The translations under genes and the position numbers were made by a program. This document shows, in pieces, positions 10,263 through 20,756 of a stretch of DNA of 64,000 nucleotides. Source of the stretch: Orientallactaga sibirica (taxonomy: Eukaryota > Chordata > Mammalia > Rodentia > Dipodidae). Location of the stretch: NCBI GenBank assembly GCA_036365145.1, contig JAEOAD010000040.1, positions 13,270,501 through 13,334,500 on the forward strand, given 5' to 3'. The notes below the pieces were generated by a model. The model made no database searches. It saw only the letters and a program-made list of their open reading frames with translations, and was not told where the DNA came from. Every line of letters begins with the position of its first letter. The stretch's first letter is position 1.

Positions 10263-10640
10263 CATGGTAGTTTGAATAGATGGCCCCCAATATACTCAGT
10301 GTTTTATTAGTTTGTTGTTTGTATCTGCAGCCACCTGGCTGGAGGCAATGTCACTGGGTGGATCTTAGGCTACAGCCCTAAGGTGTGGTAGTGAATTTGA
10401 GATTTCAATCTAAAGATATGCAAAGTGTGCCTAGCTGAGGTTCCTGAGATGTGCTATGCTGTGTGGCTTTTGGCTTTTGACTTGAGGCTTCTCTCTGTGT
10501 GTTTGGTCCTGTGAACGCAGGCCAGCTTCTTCTGCCATTATGGAACTTCCCCTGGATCTGTGAGCTTCAATAAATCCCTTCCTCCATAACTGTTCCTGGT
10601 CTGGAAGTTCATCTCAGCAAACCTGAAGCTGTCTGCTACA
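10263..10640 (+). mobile_element. Solo LTR, second MaLR-like family
   Basis: A perfect 5-bp duplication, cctgc, at 10258-10262 and 10641-10645 fixes the ends. The LTR ends TGCTACA. Its first two bases are CA where the related copy at 22764 has TG, so both terminal bases have mutated. A polyadenylation signal AATAAA lies near 10571. No internal sequence. Confidence 0.8.
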
Positions 10641-10645
10641 CCTGC

Positions 10646-11371
10646 TCAACCTGGAGCAGAAATAGTCTCCTCCTCTGGTCAAAAGTTTATAATAAGCCTT
10701 CCTTATGATCAAAACACACTGATTGCTTCTTCGGGGTCACTCTGTAAAAAATCCTGCAGACCACACTTCAGTGTGGCCACAGTGACGACATCCTGATACA
10801 AATGAGGCTTTACTTGAAAAAAATAATAAATACGCCAGTAAAGGAGTGAGCAAATCAGTGCAATCGTGAGTTTCAGGTATGCTTCAAGGCCCAGCAGGAT
10901 TCAGCTAAGAAACAGCAAGGCCTTGGGGCCGAGCTTTGAGATTGTCCCTGTGGCTGTGATAAGTGAGAACCTGATTTGGCTCTTATGCCTCTGGTGCTGT
11001 GATTGAATGCAATGAAAAAGAAACACTGCAGAAATGAAAAAGTACAACTCTCACCATTTACTCCTCCAGAAGTAACCCCTAAAATATATCATATCTACGG
11101 TCTGTCAGCTATCTACGTATCTATTGTCTACCAATCTGTCTCTACTCCTTGCATGTGCTTGCATTCTCTTTCTTTTCACGTAATAATGCCTCAGGTGTGT
11201 GGATAACTTTAAGCAGTTTTTGATATAATTTTGTCAACTAGCCATCCATCCTCGGTTACTAAGATCACGAAATACCACATTTAGTAATAGTGACAAGATT
11301 GCATCGTCAATAACAAGTGAGAACCGACCAATGTCCCACTGGAATCATGGAAGGAAAGAACCCTTAAAAAG
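10646..11371. other. Unique sequence
   Basis: About 725 bp with no recognised repeat. The open frames are short and unsupported. Confidence 0.45.
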
Positions 11372-11380
11372 GATCTTGTT

Positions 11381-11555
11381 GTTGCTGGACATGGTGGCAC
11401 ATGCCTTTCATCCCAGCACTTGGGAGGGAGAGGTAGCAGGATTGCCATGAGTTCAAAGCCACCCTGTGACTACATAGTGAATTCCAGGTCAGCCTGGGCT
11501 AGAGCGAAACCTTACCTTGAAAAACCAAAAACAAACAAACAAACAAACAAACAAA
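11381..11555 (+). mobile_element. B1 SINE
   Basis: Full copy, (CAAA)n tail, 9-bp duplication gatcttgtt at 11372-11380 and 11556-11564. Confidence 0.9.
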
Positions 11556-11564
11556 GATCTTGTT

Positions 11565-12026
11565 CAAATCCTTTCATCAAAGTTATTAGTATTCCAGGGT
11601 GGTGGAGAGCCAAAGTTCATTTGCAAAGCAGGCTTGGAAAGTTTTTGCAGTTTTGCAGTTTCACAGCAAGAAGCGGCCGATTCGGATGCCTGATCATAAC
11701 TAACAACTCCAGACACTCCCACTTACCGTAGTCAATGACTGCTCTTTGCAGGGCAGGAGAAACAGAAGTGGGACAAATGACTTTTCTCGTTGTTCCAACT
11801 GTTGGGCCTGCATTGCCCCACCCTCCTATCTGAGGACAGACACAGTGGGCCGTCACACCCAAGCTTCTACGTCCGGCATGGGCCCTGAGGTCACCAGGAG
11901 AGGACCAATGTGACACCTTTTGAGAGGGACCCTTCATATCCCACGGTCTGTCAAGGTCCCCAGTGACTGCTGCACCATGGGAAGTCATGGCAACGTCTAG
12001 ATTCTTCTCATATTTGGCAGGTCTAT
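11565..12026. other. Unique sequence
   Basis: Moderate GC. A minus-strand open frame of about 120 codons crosses 11617-11988, but I see no family signature, splice context or compositional support for coding. Confidence 0.4.
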
Positions 12027-12350
12027 GTCTCTAGTTGCTGTCCCAGTCTGTTCTGGGCTCTGAAATGAATCCCCATGGGCTTGGTGGCTTCAACAACAAT
12101 CACTGTTCATGGTTCCAGAGGCCCGCAAGTCCGAGATCACAGCACCAGCTGATTTGGTGTGTGGGGAGGACCACTCCCTGGGCTGCAGATGGAGCTTTTT
12201 CTCTGTGCCCTCATATGACAGAACCCAGAGCAGGGAAGGAAGCTCTCTTGGGTTTCCTCTACGAGAGCCAATACCATTTATGAAGGCTCAACCTCTGCAA
12301 CTTAATTGCTTCCCGAAGGTCCCATCTCCAAATACCATCATAGTCCTGCC
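12027..12350 (-). mobile_element. MLT1-type LTR, antisense
   Basis: Antisense MLT1-like order: 'ttggtggcttcaacaacaat', 'catggttccagaggcccgca', 'agtccgagatcacagcacca', 'tttctctgtgccctcatatg', 'cccatctccaaataccatca'. The open frame through it is incidental. Confidence 0.65.
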
Positions 12351-12542
12351 TTCCCTTCTTCAGAAAACATTCTCTTCTCTTGCTTCGGAGCTACAACCAC
12401 AGCCTTGACCTGACTCCTCTTCTCTCCTGGTCCTCTTCTCATTATCATGTCTGACTCCACCCCTGCTTCGTGTCTTCCTAGGGTTCTCTTCTACTAGGGT
12501 GCAGCTATCTCTAGATGGCCTCATTGAGCTCATTATTCTTTA

Positions 12543-12568
12543 AAAAATATTTCATTTATTTACATGGG

Positions 12569-12639
<71 letters not shown>

Positions 12640-12790
12640 ATGGGTGCACCACGGCCTCCAGCCTGTGGAAACAAACTCCAGACACTTGTGCCACCTTGTG
12701 CATCTGGTTTACATGGGTCCTGGGGAGTCGAACCTGGGTCCTTAGGCTTCACAGGCAAGCATCTTAACTGCTAAGCCATCTCTCCAGCCC
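12543..12790 (-). mobile_element. DIP-like SINE, form A, with GATA expansion
   Basis: Antisense copy. The usual GA-rich middle is replaced by about 17 perfect GATA units (12569-12638). Confidence 0.9.
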
Positions 12791-13221
12791 TAGTCCATAG
12801 TTATAATTATCATCGGGGTCCTGTATCTATGTTCCTCACTTCTAAACACGACTCATTTTCCTGTTTGTTTCCTCTGAGCTCCACACTCACATATCCAAAC
12901 TGAGCAAACCGAATGCGTCAATGATGAAATTAAAGGGGGAGAAAAAAGCCTAGAGACAGATTTACCTATTTCACTTGCTGTCCACATTAAGGACTAAAAG
13001 GTGTCCCTGGCTTGCCAAGGAGTCTCAAGTCTTAGAAATGTAAATATAAACTGGTTTCACTTATTTATTTTACTGCTTTTAGTTCTGCTTGCTTGAATAC
13101 TGCTCTTGTTGGTTATAAATCCTCTTAACATGAGCTTGACCCAATTCCAGAATGAATCATTTTCAGTTATGGGGACTTAATCCACTCCAATCCATAACTT
13201 CAATCTTACATTGAAAATGTA
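12791..13221. other. Unique sequence
   Basis: No gene or repeat recognised. Confidence 0.4.
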
Positions 13222-13388
13222 GGGCTGGAGAGATGGCAAAGCCAAAGGACCTCAGTTCAATTCCCCAGGACCCATGTAAGCCAGCTGCACAAGGGGATGC
13301 ATGCTTCTGGAGTTCGTTTGCTGGGCGGAAAGTCCTGGCATGTCTGTTATCTCTCTCTCAAATAAATAAATGAAAATTTAAAAAATAA
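13222..13388 (+). mobile_element. DIP-like SINE, form A, A box deleted
   Basis: 'gagatggc' runs straight into 'aaagcc', removing about 24 bases including most of the A box. A 2-3 bp repeat (GGC/TGC) at the junction suggests deletion by microhomology. Confidence 0.85.
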
Positions 13389-13825
13389 AGAAAATTTAGA
13401 TGGCCTTTCCCCTTTTTTTCTGAAAAATCTAGAGTTCGATAGCTGCAGATGGTCTAGAGGGTTACTCTGAGTGGAGACGGCTTGTTATCTGCAGGGGATT
13501 CCAGCTCACGTTCCTGTTCAGAGAGGCAGAGGGGAAGCCCAGGAGGGTTAGAGGCCTCCTTAAGGAACTAACCCAGTGTGGTCTCTTGTGATGTGGGGTG
13601 GGCACCTTCCTTGAGCACAGCTGGTCTGATTTCAGCTATGTGGCTCCCATGCAGAGGGCTGGCTGGAAGGTTGACTGCTGCAGGCCGTGTGCACTGGGCA
13701 GCTCTGCTTTAGAGACACACCGGCTGGGCATTGTGCTGCTCTGCGTATCTCTCGTTCTTCTCTTGGGACCAGTTACCAGCAGCCACTTGTAGAGCACCAG
13801 TGGGAGTGCCTATGCATTTAACCGC
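13389..13825. other. Unique sequence
   Basis: GC-moderate; includes a 64-codon plus-strand frame at 13598-13792 with a hydrophobic end but no recognisable family. Confidence 0.35.
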
Positions 13826-14102
13826 AGTGTGTGTGTGTGTGTGTGTTGTTGTTGTTGTTGTTGTTGAGACAGAGTTCTTATATAGCTCAGGCTAACCTTG
13901 AACTTTGGACTTGTTATGTAGCCAAAGATGAGCTGAATTCCGGATCCTCCTGATTCCACTTCCCAAAAGCTGGGATTAGAGGTGTGGATCATTGCTTCTG
14001 CTTTGAGCACACTGGGATTAGAGGTGTGGATCACTGCTTCTGGTTTGCACACACACACGGGGATTAGAGGCATGGATCACCGCTTCTGCTTTGAGCACAC
14101 TT
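13826..14102 (-). mobile_element. Old B1 with triplicated end
   Basis: (GT)n and (GTT)n tracts (13829-13866) precede an antisense B1-like body ('gttcttatatagctcaggct'). Its 'gggattagaggtgtggatca' segment is present three times, starting at 13972, 14014 and 14060. Confidence 0.7.
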
Positions 14103-14499
14103 CTTATGTTATATCTGCTAACATTCTACTGATCAAGGAAGAAAATTCATGTGAACTCAAAGCAGTGGGAAATATATTCCCTTTTAAGTAGGAGACTGAA
14201 GCTGAATGTTAAAGGGAGAGGTAGAGAGATCGAAGGTGATAGATGATTGCATTAGCTCCAGAGTCACAGCAGAGTTTCCTCTTAGCTGATCTTGCTCTAA
14301 CTGTGTGGGGCTTCTCTGCAGTCTTGGAACAAAGAGTGCCCCTTACTTGAAGACTATAAGCAATTATATCATTCTCCTGTCAACTTATTGGTGCTTTAGT
14401 ACTAAAGTGCTATTTACAGAGGACCCCAGTAGCATAACTCTTATTTTCTTTCTTCATTTTTCATCTCTTAGTTTCATTTTATTTATTTATTTTTTAAAA
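14103..14499. other. Unique sequence
   Basis: No gene or repeat recognised. Confidence 0.4.
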
Positions 14500-14662
14500 C
14501 TGCCAGTCGTGGTGGCACACACCTTTAATCCCAGCACTCGGGAGGCAGAAGTAGGAGGATCACCCTGAGTTCAAGGCCACCTTGAGACTACAAAGTGAAT
14601 TCTAGGTCAGCCTGGGCTAGAGCGAGACCCTATCTTGAAAAAAACCAAACGAAATAAATAAA
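14500..14662 (+). mobile_element. B1 SINE
   Basis: Sense copy, 'ctttaatcccagcactcggg', A-rich tail to 14662. Confidence 0.9.
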
Positions 14663-15065
14663 AAAATCTGTCCTGTTAGAATCATTCACTGACCTGAAGA
14701 GAGGCCTACAAACCTTTCAGATTCGCTATCAAATCTCAAGTTGCTAAAACGCTTTTCTTTTCCTCTCATAGTGTGAAACCTGCCAGAAGATGAAAACCAA
14801 ATTAATTTGCTCTACTTTTTCTCACCAGAAATAATGGGCATTGAACAGGAACGGTGAGAAAGAAGAAGCCAGTTTAGCAGAGCTTTAGAATTTGGAAATC
14901 GAGATTAGCTTAGAGTTCTTGAACTTGATTTAATAATGTTATTCTCTAAGTATTAAGCTAATGTTGCTTTCCTTTATTTGGTGGTCAATTGTGTGTGAAT
15001 CTGCCTAGCGCAAGGCAAGCACCTGTGGAATATGCCAAAGATGACCCTGAACTCCAGAGGATCAA
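14663..15065. other. Unique sequence
   Basis: Nothing recognised apart from a chance splice-like pair at 14810-14858 (see rejected items). Confidence 0.4.
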
Positions 15066-15078
15066 GACTGCAAAGATG

Positions 15079-15306
15079 GGGGGCTGGAGGGATGGCTTAA
15101 GGGTGGTTAAGGTGTTTGGCTGCAAAGCCAAAGGATCCCAGTTTGACTCTCTAGGAACCACTTAAGCCAGATGCACAAGGGGGTGCATGCAACTGGAGTT
15201 CGTTTGCAGTGGCTGGAGGACCTGGTGCACCCATTCCCTTTCTCTTTTTCTCTCTCTCTGCCTCTTCCTGTCAATTAAATAAATAAATAAATAATTTTTT
15301 TTAAAA
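15079..15306 (+). mobile_element. DIP-like SINE, form A
   Basis: 13-bp duplication gactgcaaagatg (15066-15078) versus gattgcaaagatg (15307-15319). The A box carries a 4-base insertion ('cttaagggtggttaagg'). Confidence 0.95.
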
Positions 15307-15319
15307 GATTGCAAAGATG

Positions 15320-15759
15320 AGAGGGCCAGAATTCAGGGGATTCAGAGGAGCAAGACTGCAAAGATGGAAGAACCAGCATCAAATGCAGAGCTATAGGGAG
15401 AGTGTGGGCAGAAGCTATTTCAGCCTCAACTTCACGAGTATCACAGGCTAGCTGTTGGGGAGGGAACTGAGGAGTTCTACTCATGGTGAAAAGGGAAAGG
15501 ATTGGGGTTTGGGGACCTAGGGAGAAGCATGTTGCTTCCTTACTCTCCTGAGTTAGGGACAGCCAAGAACCACTCAGTGGGTGGAATAAAGGAATGAGCT
15601 TCACAGCAGTGTCCTGGGAGCCCACACTCAGTGGGTGTGGTCTTCCGCACAGCTCAGAAGCACAGCATCGTTCTCCACATGACTGCTATAGCAGCAGCTA
15701 GCCTACATGATGGCTTTCCGCAGTCAGACCTGGAAACTGCTTTACCACGGGAATCCGTA
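15320..15759. other. Unique sequence
   Basis: No gene or repeat recognised. The minus-strand frame at 15275-15625 starts in the SINE tail and is not convincing. Confidence 0.4.
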
Positions 15760-15873
15760 TAGCCTGTATAACAACCCTGGGTCATAAACACTACACTTAT
15801 ACCATCTCCATTTTCCTTCCTTTTTCTTTTTAAATTTATTTATTTATTTAGAGAGAGTGAGAGAGAAAGAAGC

Positions 15874-15906
<33 letters not shown>

Positions 15907-16145
15907 ATGGGCACACCAGGGCCTCCAGCCATAGCAAACAACCTCCAGATGCATGTGCCACCTTGTGCATCTGGCTAACGTGGGTCCTGGGGAATCGAAC
16001 CGAGGTCCTTTGGCTTTGCAGGCAAGTGCCTTAACTGCTGAGCCATCTCCCCAGGCCCCATCTCCATTTTTACAATGGGCCAGTGAAATACCAGGGAGCT
16101 GTTGAACAATAGTCACCTGGCCAGCAGTAGTCCAAGGCTCAAGGC
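15760..16145 (-). mobile_element. MIR, antisense, split by a SINE
   Basis: 'ataacaaccctgggtcataa', 'ccatctccatttttacaatg' and 'gtcacctggccagcagtagt' follow antisense MIR order. The SINE at 15815-16057 interrupts it. Confidence 0.55.
15815..16057 (-). mobile_element. DIP-like SINE, form A
   Basis: Perfect 13-bp duplication ccatctccatttt at 15802-15814 and 16058-16070, inside a MIR. Confidence 0.95.
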
Positions 16146-16924
16146 TGTTCAGTGGTGGCACCAGAAGCGTCACCACTGTACTCTACTGCAGAGGGCTGAA
16201 GGGCCCGGGCACAAGGCGATGGGGACCCCTCTCAGTGCAGTCCCCGGGGAATGCAGACCAACACCTGACAGTAATCCAGGCAGGAGCAGAGAACTAGGTC
16301 GAGAAATTGCTGGTGAATGAATCCCGACTTCCACAGGGTGGAAGGTGCCGTGACTAGGGTGAGTAGAGGTGAATTTGACAGCAGTTGTGGCAGAAGCAAA
16401 GTGCTGGATTGACAGCTGTGTCAGGAATGATCTATGAGCCACCCCGAGACTTGCCGGAATTACAGCCTATTCTCTTGAAAGGTCTAGCTAAGTTTTATCA
16501 ACCAGGAAGCCCAATGCACACTATCACCTGTTATTAATTAATTAATCAATTTATCTGGTGTGTGTGTGTGCATGCACATGTGTTAATATCTGGGAATCTG
16601 GGCGTGTGTGTGCTACAGTGCATATGTAGACAGCAGACTATACCAATACCATATTGTATTCCATATTTTTATGGAATATTATTTAACTTGTTGAAAAATA
16701 TGTTCAACCAAATAGAATAGCATGTTTTAAGGGCAGTTAATATCGTGTCTGTGAAATTAAAAATTACATAGTTTTAAAACTAAGAAAAATAAAATATCAA
16801 AATTAAGAAATAATCTCTTTCAAAAATCTGTATTTAAAATATTAAGACCACTTGAAACTATCAGGCACTTAATTTACTTTTGAGTAAATATTAAAAAACA
16901 ACAGTTTTAAAAATATTGCCGCTG
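16146..16924. other. Unique sequence, AT-rich in its right half
   Basis: A short (TG)n at 16558-16571. 16640-16920 is very AT-rich. No gene. Confidence 0.4.
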
Positions 16925-17069
16925 ACTGGGCGTGGTGGTGCACACCTTTAATCCTAGCACTCGGGAGGCAGAGGTAGGTGGATCACCGCCGTGAGTTCAA
17001 GGCCACCGTGAGACTACCTAGTGAATTCCAGGTCAGCCTGGACTAGAGCGAGACTCTACCTCGAAAAAC

Positions 17070-17107
<38 letters not shown>
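16925..17107 (+). mobile_element. B1 SINE
   Basis: Sense copy with an unbroken A-tail of about 37 bases (17071-17107) and a short duplication tgccgctg/tgctgctg. The long tail suggests a recent insertion. Confidence 0.9.
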
Positions 17108-17109
<2 letters not shown>

Positions 17110-17130
17110 CTGCTGTTGGAATTGATTTAC

Positions 17131-17343
17131 TTTTTAAAAATATTTATTTCTTTATTTGGAAGAGGGGGAGAGAGAGAGAGAATATGGGCACACCAGGGCC
17201 TTCTACCACTGCAAACAAACATCAGATGCATGTGCCACTTTGCAGATCTGGAGTTACATGGGTGCTGGGGAATCAAATCCAGGGCATCAAGCTTTGTAAT
17301 CAAGTGCCTTTAATCTTTAATCACTGGGCCATCTCTCCAACCC

Positions 17344-17344
<1 letters not shown>
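17131..17344 (-). mobile_element. DIP-like SINE, form D
   Basis: Antisense copy. 'tttaatctttaatcactggg' shows a small duplication near the A box. Confidence 0.85.
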
Positions 17345-17346
<2 letters not shown>

Positions 17347-17378
<32 letters not shown>

Positions 17379-17512
17379 CGAGGTAGGGTCTCATTCCAGC
17401 CCAGGCTAACCTGGAATTCACTGTGTAGTCTCAGGGTGTCCTCGAACTCACAGTGATCCTCCTACCTCTGCCTCCCAAGTGCTGGGATTAAAGGCGTGCC
17501 ACCACGCCTGGC
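17347..17512 (-). mobile_element. B1 SINE inserted at the head of a DIP-like SINE
   Basis: Duplication tccaaccctga (17336-17346) versus tccagccctga (17513-17523): it landed in the 5' head of the preceding form-D SINE. Confidence 0.9.
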
Positions 17513-17530
17513 TCCAGCCCTGAAATTTTT

Positions 17531-17683
17531 CAAAGTATATTTTATTTATTTATTTGTTTGTTTGTTTGTTTGTTTGTTTGTTTGTTTATGAGAGAGAAGG
17601 AAGGGGACAGAGAGAGAGAGGGAGAGAGAGAATGGGTGTGCCAGAGCCTCTAGCCACTGCAAACAAATTCCAGATGCATGCAT
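17531..17683 (-). mobile_element. DIP-like SINE, truncated
   Basis: Antisense 3' half with a (TTTG)n tail. It stops at 'ccagatgcatgca', where the next SINE starts; the 5' half is not found beyond it, so it was lost. Confidence 0.85.
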
Positions 17684-17942
17684 AATTTTTTTTATTTTTG
17701 GAGAGAGACAGACAGAGAGGGAGGGAGACAGATAGAGAATGGGGGTGCCAGCAGTCTCTCAGCTGTTGTGAACAAAATCCAGATGCGTGCGCCCCCTTGT
17801 GGGCAAGTGCAGCATTGCGCCCTTGCGTCACTTTGCATCTGGCTAAACGTGGGACCTGGAGATTGGAACCACTGGACATTGGAACCAGCGTTCTTAGGCT
17901 TAGCAGGCAGGCACCTTAGCCGCTAAGCCATCTCTCCAGCCC
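17684..17942 (-). mobile_element. DIP-like SINE, form B
   Basis: Antisense copy with intact 'gcgcccccttgtgggc' (17789-17804). The segment 'attggaaccactggac' / 'attggaaccagcg' is an internal 15-bp duplication next to the B box. Confidence 0.95.
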
Positions 17943-18250
17943 TTGGTTTTGTTCTGAGTACCAGGTATGAACTCCCTCCCACTGAGTGGGCCTCGTATCC
18001 AATCAGAGAGCAGTTGGTTACCCCCATAAGCCTGTGTGCCGTTATTGCACCCGTGTGTACATCTTGCCTGGCTAGTTGGTTCCGCAGCCTGCAGGAGCCA
18101 CAGCTTGTTCATACTGTTAGCGACCATTATACAACAACAGCTCACATGGCACGTTCCCCACTATGAGAGCTAGCCAACAGGGAGCTGGATCCCATCTTAG
18201 TTCCAGCTTAATTTCTTAATTTCTGCAACTGCAGCCTAGGGTAGGAAGAT
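17943..18250. other. Unique sequence
   Basis: No gene or repeat recognised. Confidence 0.4.
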
Positions 18251-18493
18251 AATTTTTTTTGAGAGAAAGAAACAGAGAGAGAGGAAGAAAGAGAGAGAGA
18301 GAAAATGGGCATGCCAGGGCCTTTTCAGCCGCTGTGAACAAACTCAAGATGCATTCGCCCCCTTGTGGACAAGTGCGGCATTGCGCCCTTGCATCACTTT
18401 TGCGTCTGGCTAAAAGTGGGACCTGGAGAATTGAATGGCTGTTCTTAGGCTTGGCAGGCAGGCGCCTTAACCACTAAGCCATCTCTCCAGCCC
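18251..18493 (-). mobile_element. DIP-like SINE, form B
   Basis: Antisense copy with 'cgcccccttgtggac' at 18356-18370. Confidence 0.95.
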
Positions 18494-18519
18494 GACAAAA
18501 TTTTTAAATCATTTTTTTC

Positions 18520-18600
18520 TATTTAGGATGCTCACTCAACATAGTTCCTGACAATACATGGTCAGCAAATACTTACTGAATGAATAAATGATTGGCTATA
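18520..18600 (+). mobile_element. Possible L2 3' end
   Basis: 'catggtcagcaaatacttac' followed by 'tgaatgaataaatga' resembles the L2 3' terminus. Confidence 0.4.
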
Positions 18601-18625
18601 AGATGCAGATAAAAATACTAAAACT

Positions 18626-18833
18626 GGGACTGGAGAGATGGCTTAGTGGTTAAGTGCTTGCCTGTGAAGCCTAAGGACCATGGTTCGAGTCTCAATTCCC
18701 TAGTACCCATGTAAGCCAGATGCACAAGTTGGCGCATGCATATGGAGTTCATTTGCAGTGGCTGGAGGCCCTGATGTGCCCATTCTCTCTGCCTCTATCA
18801 CTCTCAAATAAATACATTTTTTAAAAAAAATTT
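18626..18833 (+). mobile_element. DIP-like SINE, form A
   Basis: Perfect 15-bp duplication aaaaatactaaaact at 18611-18625 and 18834-18848. Confidence 0.95.
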
Positions 18834-18848
18834 AAAAATACTAAAACT

Positions 18849-19431
18849 GACATGTAAATCCCAGGAATTTGCATCTGTTTCTGGCTCCTGTATTTCTTTC
18901 TGCTGCTCAGTCTGTTCTGGAGCCACCAGATCGGGCAGTGCAATTGTCTGTCAGAAGGCAGGATCATAGTGTGTGTTCACATACACGTGATGGTTCACTT
19001 TAAGATTTCAAGTGCACCAGTGCACGATGTAGTCAATACATCTTGGTGCAGCTAATTTACATACGACTCACGTATTTGGCACAACTCACTTCAGACCAGC
19101 CATGTTTTCTTAGAATAAATACATGAGTTAACTAGATTACGAGCTGAGAAGTACAGACAGTTTAAAAATAGAGACCTTTCAAGAATAATCACCAAGCAGC
19201 TAGGGCCAGATAGCCTAAAAACAGCTCAGTTTATTTTGATCTCATTTATTTTTGGTTTAGGTGTAGCAGTATTCTGATAGCTCACTTATGCTTGTGCCTC
19301 ATTTACAGCCTGAACTTTCATAAGTGGAACAAAGCCTCAGAGAAAGGAAACGAGACATATAGAATACCTTTGCCAGAAGGAAGTTTGTAATCTATAAAGA
19401 GAGGCAAGCCACAGCAATGTAGTACTCACTC
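18849..19431. other. Unique sequence
   Basis: No gene or repeat recognised. Confidence 0.4.
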
Positions 19432-19445
19432 AAAGGATGAGAACT

Positions 19446-19633
19446 GGGGCTGCAGAGATGGCTCAGCTGTTAAGGCACTTGCTTTCAAAGCCTGCAATCC
19501 AGGTTCAATTCCCCAGGACCCACATAAAGCCAGATGCACAAAGTGGCACATGCATCTGGAGTTCGTTTGTAGCAGCAAAAGGCCCTGGCATGCCCATTCT
19601 TTCTCTCTGTCTCTCCTTGCAAATAAAAAAAAA
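19446..19633 (+). mobile_element. DIP-like SINE, form A (stack member 1)
   Basis: Preceded by aaaggatgagaact (19432-19445) and followed by aaagaatgaggtct (19634-19647). Confidence 0.95.
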
Positions 19634-19647
19634 AAAAGAATGAGGTC

Positions 19648-19860
19648 TGGAGAAATGGCTTAGCAGTTAATGTGCTTGCCTGCGAAGCCTAAGGACCCAT
19701 GGTCGATCTCTTTCCAGATCTAGATGCACAAAGGTGAGGCAAGCGCAAGGTCGCACATGCCCTCTAGGTGGTGCAAGTGTCTGGAATTTGATTGCAGTGG
19801 CTGAGGCCCTGGAGTGTCAATTCTCCCTTTCTCATGCTCTCTTTCTCTAACAAAAAACAA
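19648..19860 (+). mobile_element. DIP-like SINE, form C (stack member 2)
   Basis: Long form with 'aggtgaggcaagcgcaaggt' and 'ccctctaggtggtgca'. Followed by another copy of the same target, aaagaatgagaact (19861-19874). Confidence 0.95.
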
Positions 19861-19874
19861 AAAGAATGAGAACT

Positions 19875-20077
19875 GGGGCTGGAGACATGGCTTAGCGGTT
19901 GGGGCATTTGCCTGCAAAGCCAAAGGATCCCAGTTTGACTCTCCAGGACCCACGTAGGCTAGGTGCACGGTGAGGGGTGGGAGGCGATGCATCTGGAGTT
20001 CATTTGCAGTGGCTGGAGGCCCTGGCATACCCATTCTCTCTCTCAAATAGATAAATAAATAAAATATATTTTTTAAA
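19875..20077 (+). mobile_element. DIP-like SINE, form A (stack member 3)
   Basis: Followed by the fourth copy of the target, aaagaatgagaact (20078-20091). Tail (AAAT)n. Confidence 0.95.
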
Positions 20078-20091
20078 AAAGAATGAGAACT

Positions 20092-20654
20092 ATGCAAAGC
20101 CTCAAAATGTGTAGCGCCAAACAATTGGCAAATGAGAACACTTACTGAGAACCGAATATGTCTAATTCCACTGACGTCAGAAGTCAAGGTTGGGAGAATG
20201 AAGGTGAGGGGCATGCTTGGTGAGAGTTCATCTGTTAGTGGTGATGTAAGGGCTTCTGAGACTACCGTGATCCACTCAGATCACAGACTTGCATGGCTTT
20301 AACCTCCTCACCAAAGAGAAGAAGAGACACTGAAGGACCTATGTAGGGAGGAATAAAGAACATGAACTGAAGGAGAGGCCAGAGAAAACGGAGGAGAGGA
20401 AGAAGAGGGAGAAGGAGAAGAGATGAGCGTCGTAGGGTCCAATAGCATTTGTTTCAAGTCGTCTTTCCCTCTAGACTGTTGTTGGTAATTAATCCACCAG
20501 GTGGCGCTCCGAAATACCAAATAAACTTCAGCCTTTCATTTAGAAAGTAGGCAGCCGACGTTTTCCAGGGTTGATCATTCTCAAAATGGAAAAGGTGTGT
20601 GGTGACCACCTTCTATTTCAAAATACTCACATCATATAAATACATAAAATGTTT
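20092..20654. other. Unique sequence with CTCF-like site
   Basis: Contains a purine-rich patch (20313-20425) and a perfect CTCF core at 20494-20507. No gene. Confidence 0.45.
20494..20507 (+). promoter_or_regulatory. CTCF-like motif, perfect core
   Basis: CCACCAGGTGGCGC matches all 14 positions of the CTCF core CCASYAGRKGGCRS, followed by T as in the extended motif. It lies outside any recognised SINE. Binding is not shown. Confidence 0.55.
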
Positions 20655-20722
20655 TTATATACTTTAATTATTTGCAAGCTGATAAAGAGTCAGAGAGATG
20701 TCGAGAAGGAGAGAGAACTGTT

Positions 20723-20756
<34 letters not shown>

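Noticed and set aside
11617..11988. 123-codon minus-strand frame as a gene
   Set aside because: No recognisable domain, no splice context and no compositional bias; about the longest frame expected by chance in a GC-moderate stretch.
14810..14858. Possible 25-nt microexon (pyrimidine tract, CAG, 25 bases, then GTGAGA)
   Set aside because: Short splice-like pairs are common by chance, and no neighbouring exon, reading frame or conservation evidence is available.
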